A stretch of DNA of 64,000 nucleotides from Hydrogenophilales bacterium (GTDB taxonomy: Bacteria > Pseudomonadota > Gammaproteobacteria > Burkholderiales > Thiobacillaceae), in NCBI GenBank assembly GCA_016719465.1, contig JADJYY010000017.1:1-64000 (forward strand), in the 5' to 3' direction. Every line of letters starts with the position of its first letter. The stretch's first letter is position 1. A model generated the notes under the pieces. It ran no database searches. It saw nothing but the letters and a program-made list of their open reading frames with translations, and was not told where the DNA came from. A program made the position numbers and the translations under genes. Positions 47,390 through 58,181 of the stretch are shown in pieces.

Positions 47390-48199
47390 TCAGCGGGTGA
47401 CCGCAGCCAGCCCGAAATCCTGCGCCAATTCCCGCGCCGGGAAATGGAAGCGCACCGGACCGTCCTCCTCGCCATGCACGAACTGGTGCACGAAGGGATG
47501 TCGCGAGTCCCGGATCTCCTCCACCGGGCCCTCCGCCACCACGACGCCGTTGTCGATGAAGTAGGCGTAATCGATGATCTTCAGGGCTTCGGCGATGTCG
47601 TAGGTCACCACCACCGAGGTCAGGCCCAGGGCGTCGTTCAGGCGCCGGATGATGTTGGCGATGACGTCCAGGGAGATGGGGTCCAGGCCGGCGAAGGGCT
47701 CGTCGTACATGATCAGCATGGGGTCCAGGGCGATGGCCCGGGCCAGGCCACCCGCCGCGACATGCCGCCGGACAGTTCGTCGGTCATCAGTCCGCGCGCG
47801 CCGCAGGCCCACCGCGTCTAGTTTCATCAGCACCAGGTCGCGGATCATGGGCTCGGACAGGTCGGTGTGCTCGCGCATGGGATAGGCCACGTTGTCGAAC
47901 ACCGAGAGATCGCTGAACAGGCCGCCGGCCTGGAACATCATGCCCATCTTGCGGCGCAGGTGGTAAAGATCGCTGTTGTTCAGTTCGTGGACGACCTGGC
48001 CGGCCACTTTTACATGACCGCCGGCGGGCTGGAGCTGGCCGCCGATGAGGCGCAGCAGGGTGGTCTTGCCGCAGCCGCTGGAGCCCAGCAGGCCCACGAC
48101 TTTCCCTCTCGGATGTTCCAGGTTGAGTCCCTTGAGCACGTGGTGCTCACCGCAGGCGTAGCGCAGGTCCTTGATTTCGACCAGGGTTTCGGATGACAA
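47390..48199 (-). CDS. mlaF: MlaF-like ABC transporter ATPase
   Basis: A 269-residue ATPase of the Mla phospholipid-transport type. Walker A GLLGSSGCGKTTLL, Q-loop MGMMFQAGGLFSDLSVFDNV, Walker B MLIMYDEPFAGLDPI and the ending FVHGEEDGPVRFHFPA fit MlaF. The signature reads DDRRTVRRHVAAGG; a +1 and a -1 indel (about 47740-47800) hide LMTDELSGGMSRRVA in the next frame. The start is TTG 48199. mlaE, mlaD and mlaC do not follow, so it is an orphan here. Confidence 0.85.
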   Translation of the reverse strand: MSSETLVEIKDLRYACGEHHVLKGLNLEHPRGKVVGLLGSSGCGKTTLLRLIGGQLQPAGGHVKVAGQVVHELNNSDLYHLRRKMGMMFQAGGLFSDLSVFDNVAYPMREHTDLSEPMIRDLVLMKLDAVGLRRARTDDRRTVRRHVAAGGLARAIALDPMLIMYDEPFAGLDPISLDVIANIIRRLNDALGLTSVVVTYDIAEALKIIDYAYFIDNGVVVAEGPVEEIRDSRHPFVHQFVHGEEDGPVRFHFPARELAQDFGLAAVTR

Positions 48200-48392
48200 C
48201 GACGGCTCCCGAGGGAAATGGCTGTGTGAATGGTAGTGGATGATGGCGCCGGGCGAGGCGATGGTAAAGCGTCCACGGCAACCGATCCCCGCGGGAGCGA
48301 ACTCCTGCACAGGGACAAGTGCTTGTTCGCTGTCGCGGGATAGGTCGCCGCGTTAGCATTCCAACTCCCTTCAATGAATCGGTTTCCCGCCC

Positions 48393-50585
48393 GTGTCCCC
48401 GTTCCCCCGCACCCCCCGCCTTTCCGGAGACGACCCCGAAGCGAAGCGCCGGGAGATCCGCGCCTATTTCCACGCCACCTTCGACCGCTACGAGCGGTTG
48501 TTCGAGGTCTTGACCTGTGACGAGGCGTATTTCCGCAAGCCGATCTCCCTGCGCCATCCGCTCATCTTCTACCTGGGCCACACCGCCACCTTCTTCATCA
48601 ACAAGCTGGTGCTGGCCGGCCTGGTGAGTGAACGGATCAACCCGCGCTTCGAATCCATGTTCGCCGTGGGCGTGGACGAAATGAGCTGGGACGACCTGTC
48701 GGAGACGAATTACGACTGGCCGGCGGTGGCCGAGGTGCGCGCTTATCGGGACCGGGTGCGGGCGGTGGTGGGCGGATTGATCGACACCTGCCGCTCACAA
48801 GTCATTCGCAGGGCAGTCCCAAGAATGACTTGACCCCCTCGGGGGGCAGGTCGGGCCTTGGGGCCGACCCGGGGGCTCAATATTCTTTGCCCATCGGCTG
48901 GGAGCACGCCTGGTGGCCCATCGTGATGGGCATCGAACACGAGCGCATCCATCTGGGAAACCTCCTCGGTGCTGATCCGCCAGCACGACCTGAAATATGT
49001 CCGCCCCCATCCGGACTGGGCGCCCTGCCGCTTGAGCGGTCCCGCGCCGGGCAACGAACTGGTGCCGATCCCGGCGGGCGCGGTTCGCCTGGGCAAGGAG
49101 CGCGACGACGCCTACTACGGTTGGGACAACGAATACGGCCGCCACGAGGCCGCTGTCCCGGCCTTCCAGGCGGCGCGCCATCTGGTTTCCAACGGCGAAT
49201 TCCTGGAATTCGTCGCCGACGGCGGTTACGCCACCGATGCCTGGTGGGACGAGGAGGGCAGGGCCTGGCGCGATTACGCCCGGGCGGACCATCCCAGCTT
49301 CTGGGGCCGGGACGGCGAGCGGTGGAAGCTTCGCCTGATGCTGGAGGAAGTGGCCATGCCCTGGGACTGGCCGGTGGAGGTGAACTGCCTGGAGGCCCGG
49401 GCTTTCTGCCGCTGGAAGGGCGCGAAAACCGGGCAACCGGTCAGATTGCCCACCGAGGACGAGTGGTATCGGCTGGCGGCATTCGCCGGCGTGGGTGAGG
49501 TGCCGGAAGAAGCCCCCGCGCCCGCCAACCTGCACCTGGACCATTTCGCCTCGCCCTGCCCGGTGGACAAATTTCCCCAGGGTTCCCTGTTCGACGTGAC
49601 TGGCAACGTCTGGCAATGGACCGAGACCCCCATCTACCCCTTCGACGGCTTCCGGGTGCACCCGCTCTACGACGACTTCACCACGCCCACCTTCGACGAG
49701 CGCCACAACCTGATCAAGGGCGGCTCCTGGGTCTCCTGCGGCAACGAAACCCGGCTGGCTTCCCGCTATGCCTTCCGGCGACATTTCTTCCAGCATGCCG
49801 GCTTCCGTTACGTGGTGGCCGAGCCGCCCGCCATTCCGGTCGCGTCCCACTACGAGACCGACAAACTGTTATCGGAATACGCCGAGTTCCATTTCGGCGA
49901 CGCGTATTTCGGCGTGCCCAACTTCTCCAAAGCCCTCGCCGACCTGGCTATCCGGGCCATGGGCGAGCGTCCGAAACGCCGCGCCCTGGACCTGGGCTGC
50001 GCCGCGGGCCGGGCCAGCTTCGAACTGGCGCGGGTTTTCGACGAGGTGACCGGCATCGACTTCTCCGCCCGCTTCATCGGCCTGGGCGCGCAACTCGCCG
50101 AGCGGGGGGTGCTGCGCTACACCCTGGTGGACGAGGGCGAACTGGTGTCCTACCGGGAACGGCGCCTGGCCGACCTGGGCCTGGACGGCACGCGCGGCAA
50201 GGTGGCCTTCTTCCAGGGCGACGCCTGCAACCTCAAGCCGATATTCAGCGGTTACGACCTGATCCTGGCCGCCAATCTCATCGACCGCCTCTACAGCCCG
50301 GCCAAATTCCTGGATGGCGTGCACCAACGGCTGAACCCGGGCGGCCTGCTGCTGATCGCCTCGCCCTACACCTGGCTGGCGGAACACACGCCACGGGAGG
50401 AATGGATCGGCGGCTTCAAGCGGGACGGCGAGAACGTCACCACCCTGGATGGCCTGAAAGCCCACCTGTACGGCCATTTCCGGCTGGCGCAAGGCCCCGT
50501 GGAAGTGCCCTTCGTCATCCGCGAGACCCGGCACAAGTTCCAGCACACGCTGTCGGAAGTGACGATCTGGGAAAGGCTGGGGTGA
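48393..50585 (+). CDS. ovoA: 5-histidylcysteine sulfoxide synthase / methyltransferase OvoA, interrupted
   Basis: OvoA joins Cys and His with oxygen, the first step to ovothiol, and its C-terminal domain methylates the thiohistidine. Domains: DinB-like iron-binding region (FYLGHTATFFINKL, then GIEHERIHLE), FGE-sulfatase-like domain (GAVRLGKERDDAYYGWDNEY, NVWQWTETP, IKGGSWVSCGNETRLASRYA) and SAM methyltransferase (LDLGCAAGRASFELA). An inserted palindromic segment at about 48795-48888 brings a TGA stop, and one extra G near 48957 shifts the frame. From 48969 on it is intact. GTG 48393 is the start. Confidence 0.85.
48798..48880. repeat. Palindromic insertion inside ovoA
   Basis: CAAGTCATTC and GAATGACTTG are perfect arms around 15 nt (48798-48832), followed by a second hairpin GGTCGGGCC/GGGGCCGACC (about 48849-48870). 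It separates LIDTC from LPIGWEHAWWPIVMG, which are contiguous in OvoA proteins. Confidence 0.65.
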
Positions 50586-50705
50586 TGCTTCGACTTGCCA
50601 GTCCACGCCATGACAGCGCGGCTTCCACCTTTTTGAAGCCCCCTTACGGGGATAAAGAGGACCGAGGGGGATTGGACGCGGTTTCAGTCCGCGCCAGCCT
50701 TGGAG

Positions 50706-50743
50706 AAATCCCCCCTCTCCCCCCTTTGCAAAGGGGGGAACCC
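50706..50743. repeat. CCCCCTTT-type palindrome between ovoA and ovoB
   Basis: AAATCCCCCC, then CCCCCCTTTGCAAAGGGGGG, a perfect 20-bp palindrome. Another degenerate unit lies at 50637-50672 and a half unit at 50794-50805. The 227-bp gap otherwise has nothing. Confidence 0.7.
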
Positions 50744-50812
50744 TACTTTTTGACCAACTCCGCCCATCACTTGTTAACGCGAACTGAACCTTTATGAAAG
50801 GGGGGAAACATC

Positions 50813-52009
50813 TTGCGGTTTGACTTCGACCGCATCATCCCCCGCGCCGGCACCAACTCGGTGAAGTGGGACGGCCGCCAGGGCTATTTCGGTACCGACG
50901 ACGTGCTCCCCATGTGGGTGGCCGACATGGATTTCGCCGCGCCGGAGGAAGTGATCCGGGCGCTGGCCGAGCGGGCCGCCCATCCGGTCTACGGCTACAC
51001 ACTGTTCCCGGACAGCGTGTACGACGCGCTGATGGCCTGGATGAAGATCCGCCACGGCTGGGAAATCGAGCGGGACTGGATCCTCATGGCCCCCGGCGTG
51101 GTGCCCTCCCTCCATGCCGCCGCCCTGGCCTTCGCCGAAGCGGGGGAGGGGATCATCGTCCAGCCGCCGGTCTATTTCCCGTTCTTTTCCTCGGTCACCA
51201 CGCCGGGCCGGCGCCTGATCGAAAACCCGCTGCGGGAGGAAAACGGCCGCTACCGCATCGACTTCGAGCATCTGGAGCGATGCGCCGCCCAGCCGGATGC
51301 CCGCATGCTGATGTTCTGCTCGCCCCATAACCCGGTGGGCCGGGTCTGGGATGCCGGCGAACTGGGTGAAGTGCTGCGCATCGCCAGGCGGCACGGGCTG
51401 GTGGTGCTCTCCGACGAGATCCACCACGACCTGATCTACCCGGAACACCAGCACCTTCCCCTGGCCCGGCTGGCCGACGAGCCTGGCGACATCGTCACCG
51501 CCGTGGCCCCCAGCAAGACCTTCAACATCCCCGGCCTGGGCCTGTCCGCCCTCATCGTCTCCAACCCCGAGCATCGCGCCAGACTGCGCCGGGCCTTCGA
51601 TCTCCTGCATGTCGGGGGCTCGAATCCCTTCAGCATCGCCGCGTTTGCCGCCGCCTACCGGCATGGCGGCCCCTGGCTGGACGCGCTCCTGGCTTACCTG
51701 GCCCGGACCCGGGACGAGGTCATCGCTTTCCTTGACCGCTACCTGCCGGCCATCAAGCCTATCCGTCCCGAAGGCACCTATCTGATCTGGCTGGATTGCC
51801 GCGCCCTGTGCCGCGAACTCGGCCTGGACGACGCGGCTCTGCGCCAGTTCTTCATTCGGGAAGCCCGGGTGGGCATGAATCCCGGCACCGTATTCGGCGC
51901 GGGCGGCGGGGGATTCATGCGCCTCAACATCGGCGCTCCACGCGCCGTTGTCCTGGAAGCCCTGGATCGCATCGCGGACGCGCTGGCCCGGCGCAATTCA
52001 ACAATCTGA
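50813..52009 (+). CDS. ovoB: MalY/PatB-type PLP C-S lyase, probable OvoB
   Basis: A 398-residue PLP enzyme of the MalY/PatB group: LPMWVADMDFAAPEEVIRAL, MLMFCSPHNPVGRVW, VVLSDEIHHDLIYP and the PLP Lys in AVAPSKTFNIPGLGLSALIV. OvoB lyases of this fold cleave the OvoA product to 5-thiohistidine. The name rests on its place after ovoA; alone it could be a cystathionine beta-lyase. It starts at TTG 50813 after GGGGGG; the G-run belongs to a repeat half-unit. Confidence 0.8.
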   Translation: MRFDFDRIIPRAGTNSVKWDGRQGYFGTDDVLPMWVADMDFAAPEEVIRALAERAAHPVYGYTLFPDSVYDALMAWMKIRHGWEIERDWILMAPGVVPSLHAAALAFAEAGEGIIVQPPVYFPFFSSVTTPGRRLIENPLREENGRYRIDFEHLERCAAQPDARMLMFCSPHNPVGRVWDAGELGEVLRIARRHGLVVLSDEIHHDLIYPEHQHLPLARLADEPGDIVTAVAPSKTFNIPGLGLSALIVSNPEHRARLRRAFDLLHVGGSNPFSIAAFAAAYRHGGPWLDALLAYLARTRDEVIAFLDRYLPAIKPIRPEGTYLIWLDCRALCRELGLDDAALRQFFIREARVGMNPGTVFGAGGGGFMRLNIGAPRAVVLEALDRIADALARRNSTI

Positions 52010-52075
52010 TGCCGTCGCCCTTGAAAACCGCCGTATCACCCCCAAAACAAACCCGGTTTTTTGGAGGGATATGTC

Positions 52076-52626
52076 GTGTCAGAGGAACAATTGATTCAAC
52101 AAAGCGGTGCCGAGACGGAAATGCCCGCCGATAAAGGCGGCGGTAAGGACTCCACCCCGGATTCCACCCCCAGCATGGAAGAAATGCTGCGCCGGGCCGA
52201 ACTCAACGCCCAGGAACACCACGATGCCTGGCTGCGGGCCAAGGCGGAAACCGAGAATGTGCGCCGCCGCGCCGTGGACGACGTGGAAAGGCGCGCAAGT
52301 TCGCCGTGGACAAATTCGCCGGTGAACTTCTGGCGGTGAAGGACAGTTTGGAGGCCGCCATGGCCACGGGCGAAAAGGCCAGCGTGGACAAGATCATGGA
52401 AGGCGTGGAGCTGACCCTGAAGCAGTTGTCCGGCGTGTTCGAGAAAAACGGAATCAGTGAAATCAATCCCTTGGGACAGAAGTTCGATCCCAATTATCAC
52501 CAGGCGATCAGCATGGTGGACGGCGAGGGTGAGCCCAATACCGTGGCGACGGTGCTGCAAAAGGGCTACCTGCTGAACGAGCGGGTCATGCGCCCGGCCC
52601 TGGTCATGGTGGTGAAACCCAAATGA
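52076..52626 (+). CDS. grpE: Nucleotide exchange factor GrpE, frameshifted
   Basis: GrpE releases ADP from DnaK. The long N-terminal helix (MEEMLRRAELNAQEHHDAWL RAKAETENVRRR) is followed by FAVDKFAGELLAVKDSLEAA and the beta domain (GQKFDPNYHQAISMVDGEGE, VLQKGYLLNERVMRPALVMV). One G is missing near 52290 (expected DVERARKFAVDKF). GTG 52076 has GGAGGG upstream. Confidence 0.93.
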
Positions 52627-52740
52627 GTAAAGGGTGGAGGGGGTAAAGGGTGAAGGGTCCGCGCCTTTGGCGCTCAAGGGGGAAGGGTAAATACATCCAC
52701 GCTTTTCACCCTTCCCCCTTCACCCTTCCCCCTTTACTCC
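52627..52740. repeat. Heptamer-rich inverted repeat between grpE and dnaK
   Basis: AGTAAAGGGTGGAGGGGGTA and AGGGTGAAGGG units on the left face CACCCTTCCCCCTTCACCCT and TCCCCCTTTACTC on the right; arms of about 33 bp enclose an 80-bp loop region with GGGGGAAGGGTAAA. The arms are built of repeated GGGTGAA/GGGGGAA blocks. Confidence 0.75.
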
Positions 52741-52745
52741 CACCC

Positions 52746-52773
52746 CTTGAAATGGGACCCAACAATCCCATAT
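52746..52773 (+). promoter_or_regulatory. Heat-shock (sigma32) promoter of dnaK
   Basis: CTTGAAA, 13 bp, TCCCATAT, nearly the sigma32 consensus, 34 bp before the dnaK ATG. This gives dnaK its own promoter in addition to any read-through from grpE. Confidence 0.8.
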
Positions 52774-52807
52774 CGCTGACAAGTCAATCTTTTTGAGGAA
52801 TACAACA

Positions 52808-54733
<1,926 letters not shown>

Positions 54734-54773
54734 GCTTATTCCGGACACGGGGCTTGCCCGTGCCGTAATAACT

Positions 54774-54812
54774 GGCCGGGTTCAAGGGGCATGGCCCCTT
54801 AACCCGGCCTTT
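54774..54812 (+). terminator. Terminator after dnaK
   Basis: GGCCGGGTT and AACCCGGCC, extended by AAGGGGC/GCCCCTT inside, form a long stem followed by TTTGCG, 40 bp after the dnaK stop. It likely limits read-through into dnaJ. Confidence 0.7.
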
Positions 54813-54820
54813 GCGCTTTA

Positions 54821-54868
54821 CCGTCATTCCGGCGTTTATCCCCGCAGGGGGCAGGCCGGAATCCAGTG
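54821..54868. repeat. GTCATTCCGGCG-type palindromic repeat before dnaJ
   Basis: GTCATTCCGGC and GCCGGAATCCAGTG ends with CCCCGCAGGGGG in the middle. This resembles small dispersed palindromes known in many proteobacteria. Confidence 0.55.
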
Positions 54869-54891
54869 AGTTTGAGAACACGGAAACAGGC

Positions 54892-56016
54892 ATGGCCAAG
54901 CGGGATTACTACGAAATTTTGGGCGTGGCGAAAACCGCCTCCGACGACGAAATCAAGAAGGCCTTCAAGAAACTGGCCATGAAGCATCACCCGGACCGGA
55001 ATCAGGGTGACAAATCTTCCGAGGAGAAATTCAAGGAGGCCAAGGAGGCCTACGACATCCTGTCCGATGCCGGCAAGCGATCAGCCTACGACCAGTATGG
55101 CCACGCCGGGGTGGACCCCTCCATGGGCGCCGGCGCCGGGTCGGGAAATTTCCGCGACTTCGCCGATGCCTTCTCGGACATCTTCGGCGACGTGTTCGGC
55201 GGCGGTGGCGGTGGTCGCCGCTCCCATGTCTATCGCGGCGCCGACCTGCGCTACAACCTGGAAATCAGCCTGGAGGAGGCAGCCCGGGGTACCGAGACCA
55301 AGATTCGGGTCCCCGTCCTAACTGAATGCGAACACTGCCATGGCTCCGGCGCCAAGCCCGGCACCGAGCCGGTGACCTGCCCGACCTGCGGCGGCCATGG
55401 CCAGGTACGCATGCAGCAGGGCTTCTTTTCCATCCAGCAGGCCTGTCCGCGCTGCCACGGCAGCGGCCGGGTCATCGCCGACCCCTGTACCCATTGCCAT
55501 GGGGAAGGGCGCATCAAGAAGCACAAGACCCTGTCGGTGCGCATTCCCTCCGGCGTGGACGACGGCGACCGCATCCGCCTGTCCGGCGAGGGCGAATCCG
55601 GCATCAACGGCGGGCCGCCCGGCGACCTCTACGTCCAGATCCATCTCAAGGCCCACCAGGTCTTCCAGCGGGACCACGACGATCTGCACTGCGAACTGCC
55701 CATCTCCTTCGCCACGGCGGCCCTGGGAGGAGAAATCGACATCCCCACCCTGGACGGCCACGCCACCATCAAGATCCCCGCCGAAACCCAGTCCGGCAAG
55801 GTTTTCCGCCTGCGCGGCAAGGGCATCAAGGGCGTGCGCAGCAACCACCCGGGCGACCTGCACGCCCACGTGGTGGTGGAAACCCCGGTCAATCTCACCG
55901 AACGCCAGAAGGAACTGCTACGGGAGTTCGATACCTGCTGTTCCGGCCACGAAGGCAAGCACAACCCCCGCGCCAAGGGGTTCATGGACAAGGTGAAGGA
56001 GTTCTTCGGGCAGTAG
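54892..56016 (+). CDS. dnaJ: Co-chaperone DnaJ (Hsp40)
   Basis: A 374-residue type I J-protein: J domain with KHHPDRNQG, Gly/Phe region, zinc centre with four CxxCxGxG-type repeats (CEHCHGSG, CPTCGGHG, CPRCHGSG, CTHCHGEG) and the C-terminal beta domains. It delivers substrates to DnaK. The ATG at 54892 begins MAKRDYYEILGV; the open frame upstream runs through a repeat. Confidence 0.98.
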   Translation: MAKRDYYEILGVAKTASDDEIKKAFKKLAMKHHPDRNQGDKSSEEKFKEAKEAYDILSDAGKRSAYDQYGHAGVDPSMGAGAGSGNFRDFADAFSDIFGDVFGGGGGGRRSHVYRGADLRYNLEISLEEAARGTETKIRVPVLTECEHCHGSGAKPGTEPVTCPTCGGHGQVRMQQGFFSIQQACPRCHGSGRVIADPCTHCHGEGRIKKHKTLSVRIPSGVDDGDRIRLSGEGESGINGGPPGDLYVQIHLKAHQVFQRDHDDLHCELPISFATAALGGEIDIPTLDGHATIKIPAETQSGKVFRLRGKGIKGVRSNHPGDLHAHVVVETPVNLTERQKELLREFDTCCSGHEGKHNPRAKGFMDKVKEFFGQ

Positions 56017-56118
56017 CCGAAGAATTCCTTCTCCTTGGGGCGGAGGCTGACCCGGAGACGGGTCAAGCCGCGAAGCGGCGGCTGGAGCCACAATCCCCTG
56101 GAGTTCTTCGGGCAGTAG
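55998..56118. repeat. 19-bp direct repeat of the dnaJ 3' end, 102 bp apart
   Basis: The last 19 bases of dnaJ, including its stop (GGAGTTCTTCGGGCAGTAG), recur exactly at 56100-56118. Between them lie GAATTCCTTCTCCTTGGGG and CAATCCCCTGGAG, which partly pair. It looks like an insertion that duplicated the target, or a template-switch event. Confidence 0.75.
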
Positions 56119-56199
56119 GCCGAGTCTGTGGGAATGGCTCGCTTCCCTGACTCAAATCAACTTGGAGGCAAATTGGCCGGTTTGTCTAACCCGACTGGC

Positions 56200-56229
56200 T
56201 TGTTCAGGTTTTTTCCGGGTGCCTATAAT
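56200..56229 (+). promoter_or_regulatory. Sigma70 promoter of the E2 gene
   Basis: TTGTTC, 18 bp, TATAAT, with the -10 box 33 bp before the ATG. The -10 box is perfect and the -35 box moderate. Confidence 0.6.
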
Positions 56230-56261
56230 GCCGATATTGCGTTGCACAAGACGGAGCCGCC

Positions 56262-57452
56262 ATGCTGATCGAAGTGAAAGCCCCCGAGCTGTCCGAGTCC
56301 GTCCAGAGCGGCTCCCTGCTGGAATGGCGCAAACAGGTGGGCGACACGGTACGGCGCGATGAGCCGCTTACCGATCTGGAAACCGACAAGGTCATTCTGG
56401 AAGTCTCCGCCCCCGCTTCCGGGATCTTGAAGGAAATTCTCATGCCCGCCGGCAGCGAGGTGAAAGCCGGCGATGTGCTGGCGGTCATCGATGCGGAAGC
56501 GGGCGCGGTGGTGAGCCAGCCAGCGCCCGCCGCTCCGGCGAAGAAGGCCGAGCCGGCCCAGGCGGTGGTGAAGCCCGTGGAACCCACACCCACACCCACA
56601 CCCACACCCGAACCCGGCCCCGCGCCGGTCGCGGTTCAGGAGTCGCGGCCGGCCGCCAGGACTGAATCGGCTCCCCCGCCGCCGCCCAGGACGGAGCCGG
56701 CGCCAGCCCCGGCCAGGCCGGTCGTTTGTCCGCCCTGCGACAAACCCTTCGAACGCGTCGAACGCAGGGTCACCATGACCCGCCTGCGCCAGCGCATCGC
56801 CGAGCGCCTGAAGGAGGCCCAGAACACCGCCGCCATGCTGACCACGTTCAACGAGATCAACATGCAGCCGGTCATGGAACTGCGCACCCGCTACCAGGAT
56901 CGTTTCCAGAAGGAACACGGGGTCAAGCTGGGCTTCATGTCCTTCTTCACCAAGGCGACCTGCCAGGCCCTGAAAGTCTTCCCCCTGGTCAACGCCAGCA
57001 TCGAGGGGCGCGACCTGGTCTACCACGACTACTACGACATCGGCGTGGCGGTCAGTTCCGAGCGGGGCCTGGTGGTGCCCATCCTGCGCAACGCCGATCG
57101 CCTGTCCTTTTCGGAAATCGAAAAGCAGATCGCCGATTTCGGCCGGCGCGCCAACAGCCTGGAACTGACCCTGGAGGAAATGGAAGGTGGCACCTTCACC
57201 ATCTCCAACGGCGGCGTGTTCGGCTCCCTGCTCTCCACCCCCATCCTCAACCCGCCCCAGTCCGGCGTCCTGGGCCTGCACAAGATCCAGGAACGGCCCA
57301 TCGCCGAGAACGGCCAGGTGGTAATCCGGCCCATGATGTACGTGGCTTTGAGCTACGACCACCGTATCGTCGATGGGCGCGAGGCGGTCAGCTTCCTGCG
57401 GGCGGTGAAGGACGCGCTGGAGGACCCGGCGAGGCTGCTGCTGGAACTGTGA
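56262..57452 (+). CDS. odhB: 2-oxoglutarate dehydrogenase E2 (succinyltransferase), without E3-binding domain
   Basis: A 396-residue dihydrolipoyl acyltransferase. The lipoyl domain has the lipoylated Lys in DLETDKVILEVSAP; the catalytic domain runs from MTRLRQRIAERLKEAQNTAA to the His/Asp motif SYDHRIVDGREAV. Between residues 80 and 165 there is only a Pro/Ala/Glu linker (PTPTPTPTPEPGP, ACCCAC tandem repeats) and CPPCDKPFERVE; the peripheral subunit-binding domain of most bacterial E2s is absent. No E1 or E3 gene lies in the window. Confidence 0.9.
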   Translation: MLIEVKAPELSESVQSGSLLEWRKQVGDTVRRDEPLTDLETDKVILEVSAPASGILKEILMPAGSEVKAGDVLAVIDAEAGAVVSQPAPAAPAKKAEPAQAVVKPVEPTPTPTPTPEPGPAPVAVQESRPAARTESAPPPPPRTEPAPAPARPVVCPPCDKPFERVERRVTMTRLRQRIAERLKEAQNTAAMLTTFNEINMQPVMELRTRYQDRFQKEHGVKLGFMSFFTKATCQALKVFPLVNASIEGRDLVYHDYYDIGVAVSSERGLVVPILRNADRLSFSEIEKQIADFGRRANSLELTLEEMEGGTFTISNGGVFGSLLSTPILNPPQSGVLGLHKIQERPIAENGQVVIRPMMYVALSYDHRIVDGREAVSFLRAVKDALEDPARLLLEL

Positions 57453-57464
57453 TCGGTTTGGGAA

Positions 57465-57566
57465 GGCGGATTACGCCTTCGGCTAATCCGCCCTATGGCG
57501 CTCCCCGGCATGCTGGGGTGGGGTTTGCACCCTCCCCGCGGGCGGGGAGGGGCGGGGTGGGGAGGC
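57465..57566. repeat. Two palindromic repeats after odhB
   Basis: GGCGGATTACGCC and GGCTAATCCGCC (57465-57492) form one hairpin; CCTCCCCGC/GCGGGGAGG (57531-57550) with a GGGGTGGGGAGG tail forms a second of the CTCCC family. They fill the gap between convergent genes. Confidence 0.65.
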
Positions 57567-57607
57567 CTGCCGGTCAGGAAATCTTTCGATCCGGCCCGCC
57601 CTCGCCC

Positions 57608-58117
57608 TCACATCCTCGGCGTGTTGTAGCAGAGGTTGTTCACGTCGAAGGACAGGCTCATCTGCTCGTTGCTGGGCAGCACGATGTATTTCACGCCGAT
57701 GTGTTCCAGGCCGCTTTTCCAGAACAGGGCGAACACCGCCTTCTCGCCGTTGCTGACCACGTGGGTGTTGGAATAGACCCGGCTGGGCTGGCCGTACTGG
57801 GTGTTGTTGTTGTTCACGGTGATGATCAGGGACTTGAGGGAGGGCCGCACGTCCTGCTCGAAGCCCACCAGCTTGCCCTTGCAGAAGCGGAACTGATAGC
57901 GGCGGGCGATGCTGGGATCGTTGTCGTAGGCCAGGATCACATCGTCGGAAGGCTCCACGATGCGGTCGAAGTTCCAGTTGGCGATGAGCAGGGTCTTCAC
58001 CTCGTTCTGGGCCATGCCGCTCTTGAATTCCGCGACTTCGAAGGCGGCGGCGGGCGCGGCGGCCAGCAGCGGGAGGAGAAGGCAGGCGAGGAAGAGGGTG
58101 TGCGGGCGGCGGAGCAT
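57608..58117 (-). CDS. Hypothetical periplasmic protein
   Basis: I do not recognise this 169-residue protein. A clear signal peptide (LFLACLLLPLLAAAPAAA) is followed by FEVAEFKSGMAQNEVKTLLI and later SLIITVNNNNTQYGQPSRVY, SNGEKAVFALFWKS. The first part resembles proteins with a repeated ..GMs..EV..LL.. element that bind other cell-wall or lipoproteins, but the likeness is weak. Confidence 0.6.
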   Translation of the reverse strand: MLRRPHTLFLACLLLPLLAAAPAAAFEVAEFKSGMAQNEVKTLLIANWNFDRIVEPSDDVILAYDNDPSIARRYQFRFCKGKLVGFEQDVRPSLKSLIITVNNNNTQYGQPSRVYSNTHVVSNGEKAVFALFWKSGLEHIGVKYIVLPSNEQMSLSFDVNNLCYNTPRM

Positions 58118-58181
58118 GGTACCGGGCGGTATTGGGCGACGCGGCATCTTACGATGGAATGGGAGCCGCCTGAAGCCGGGC

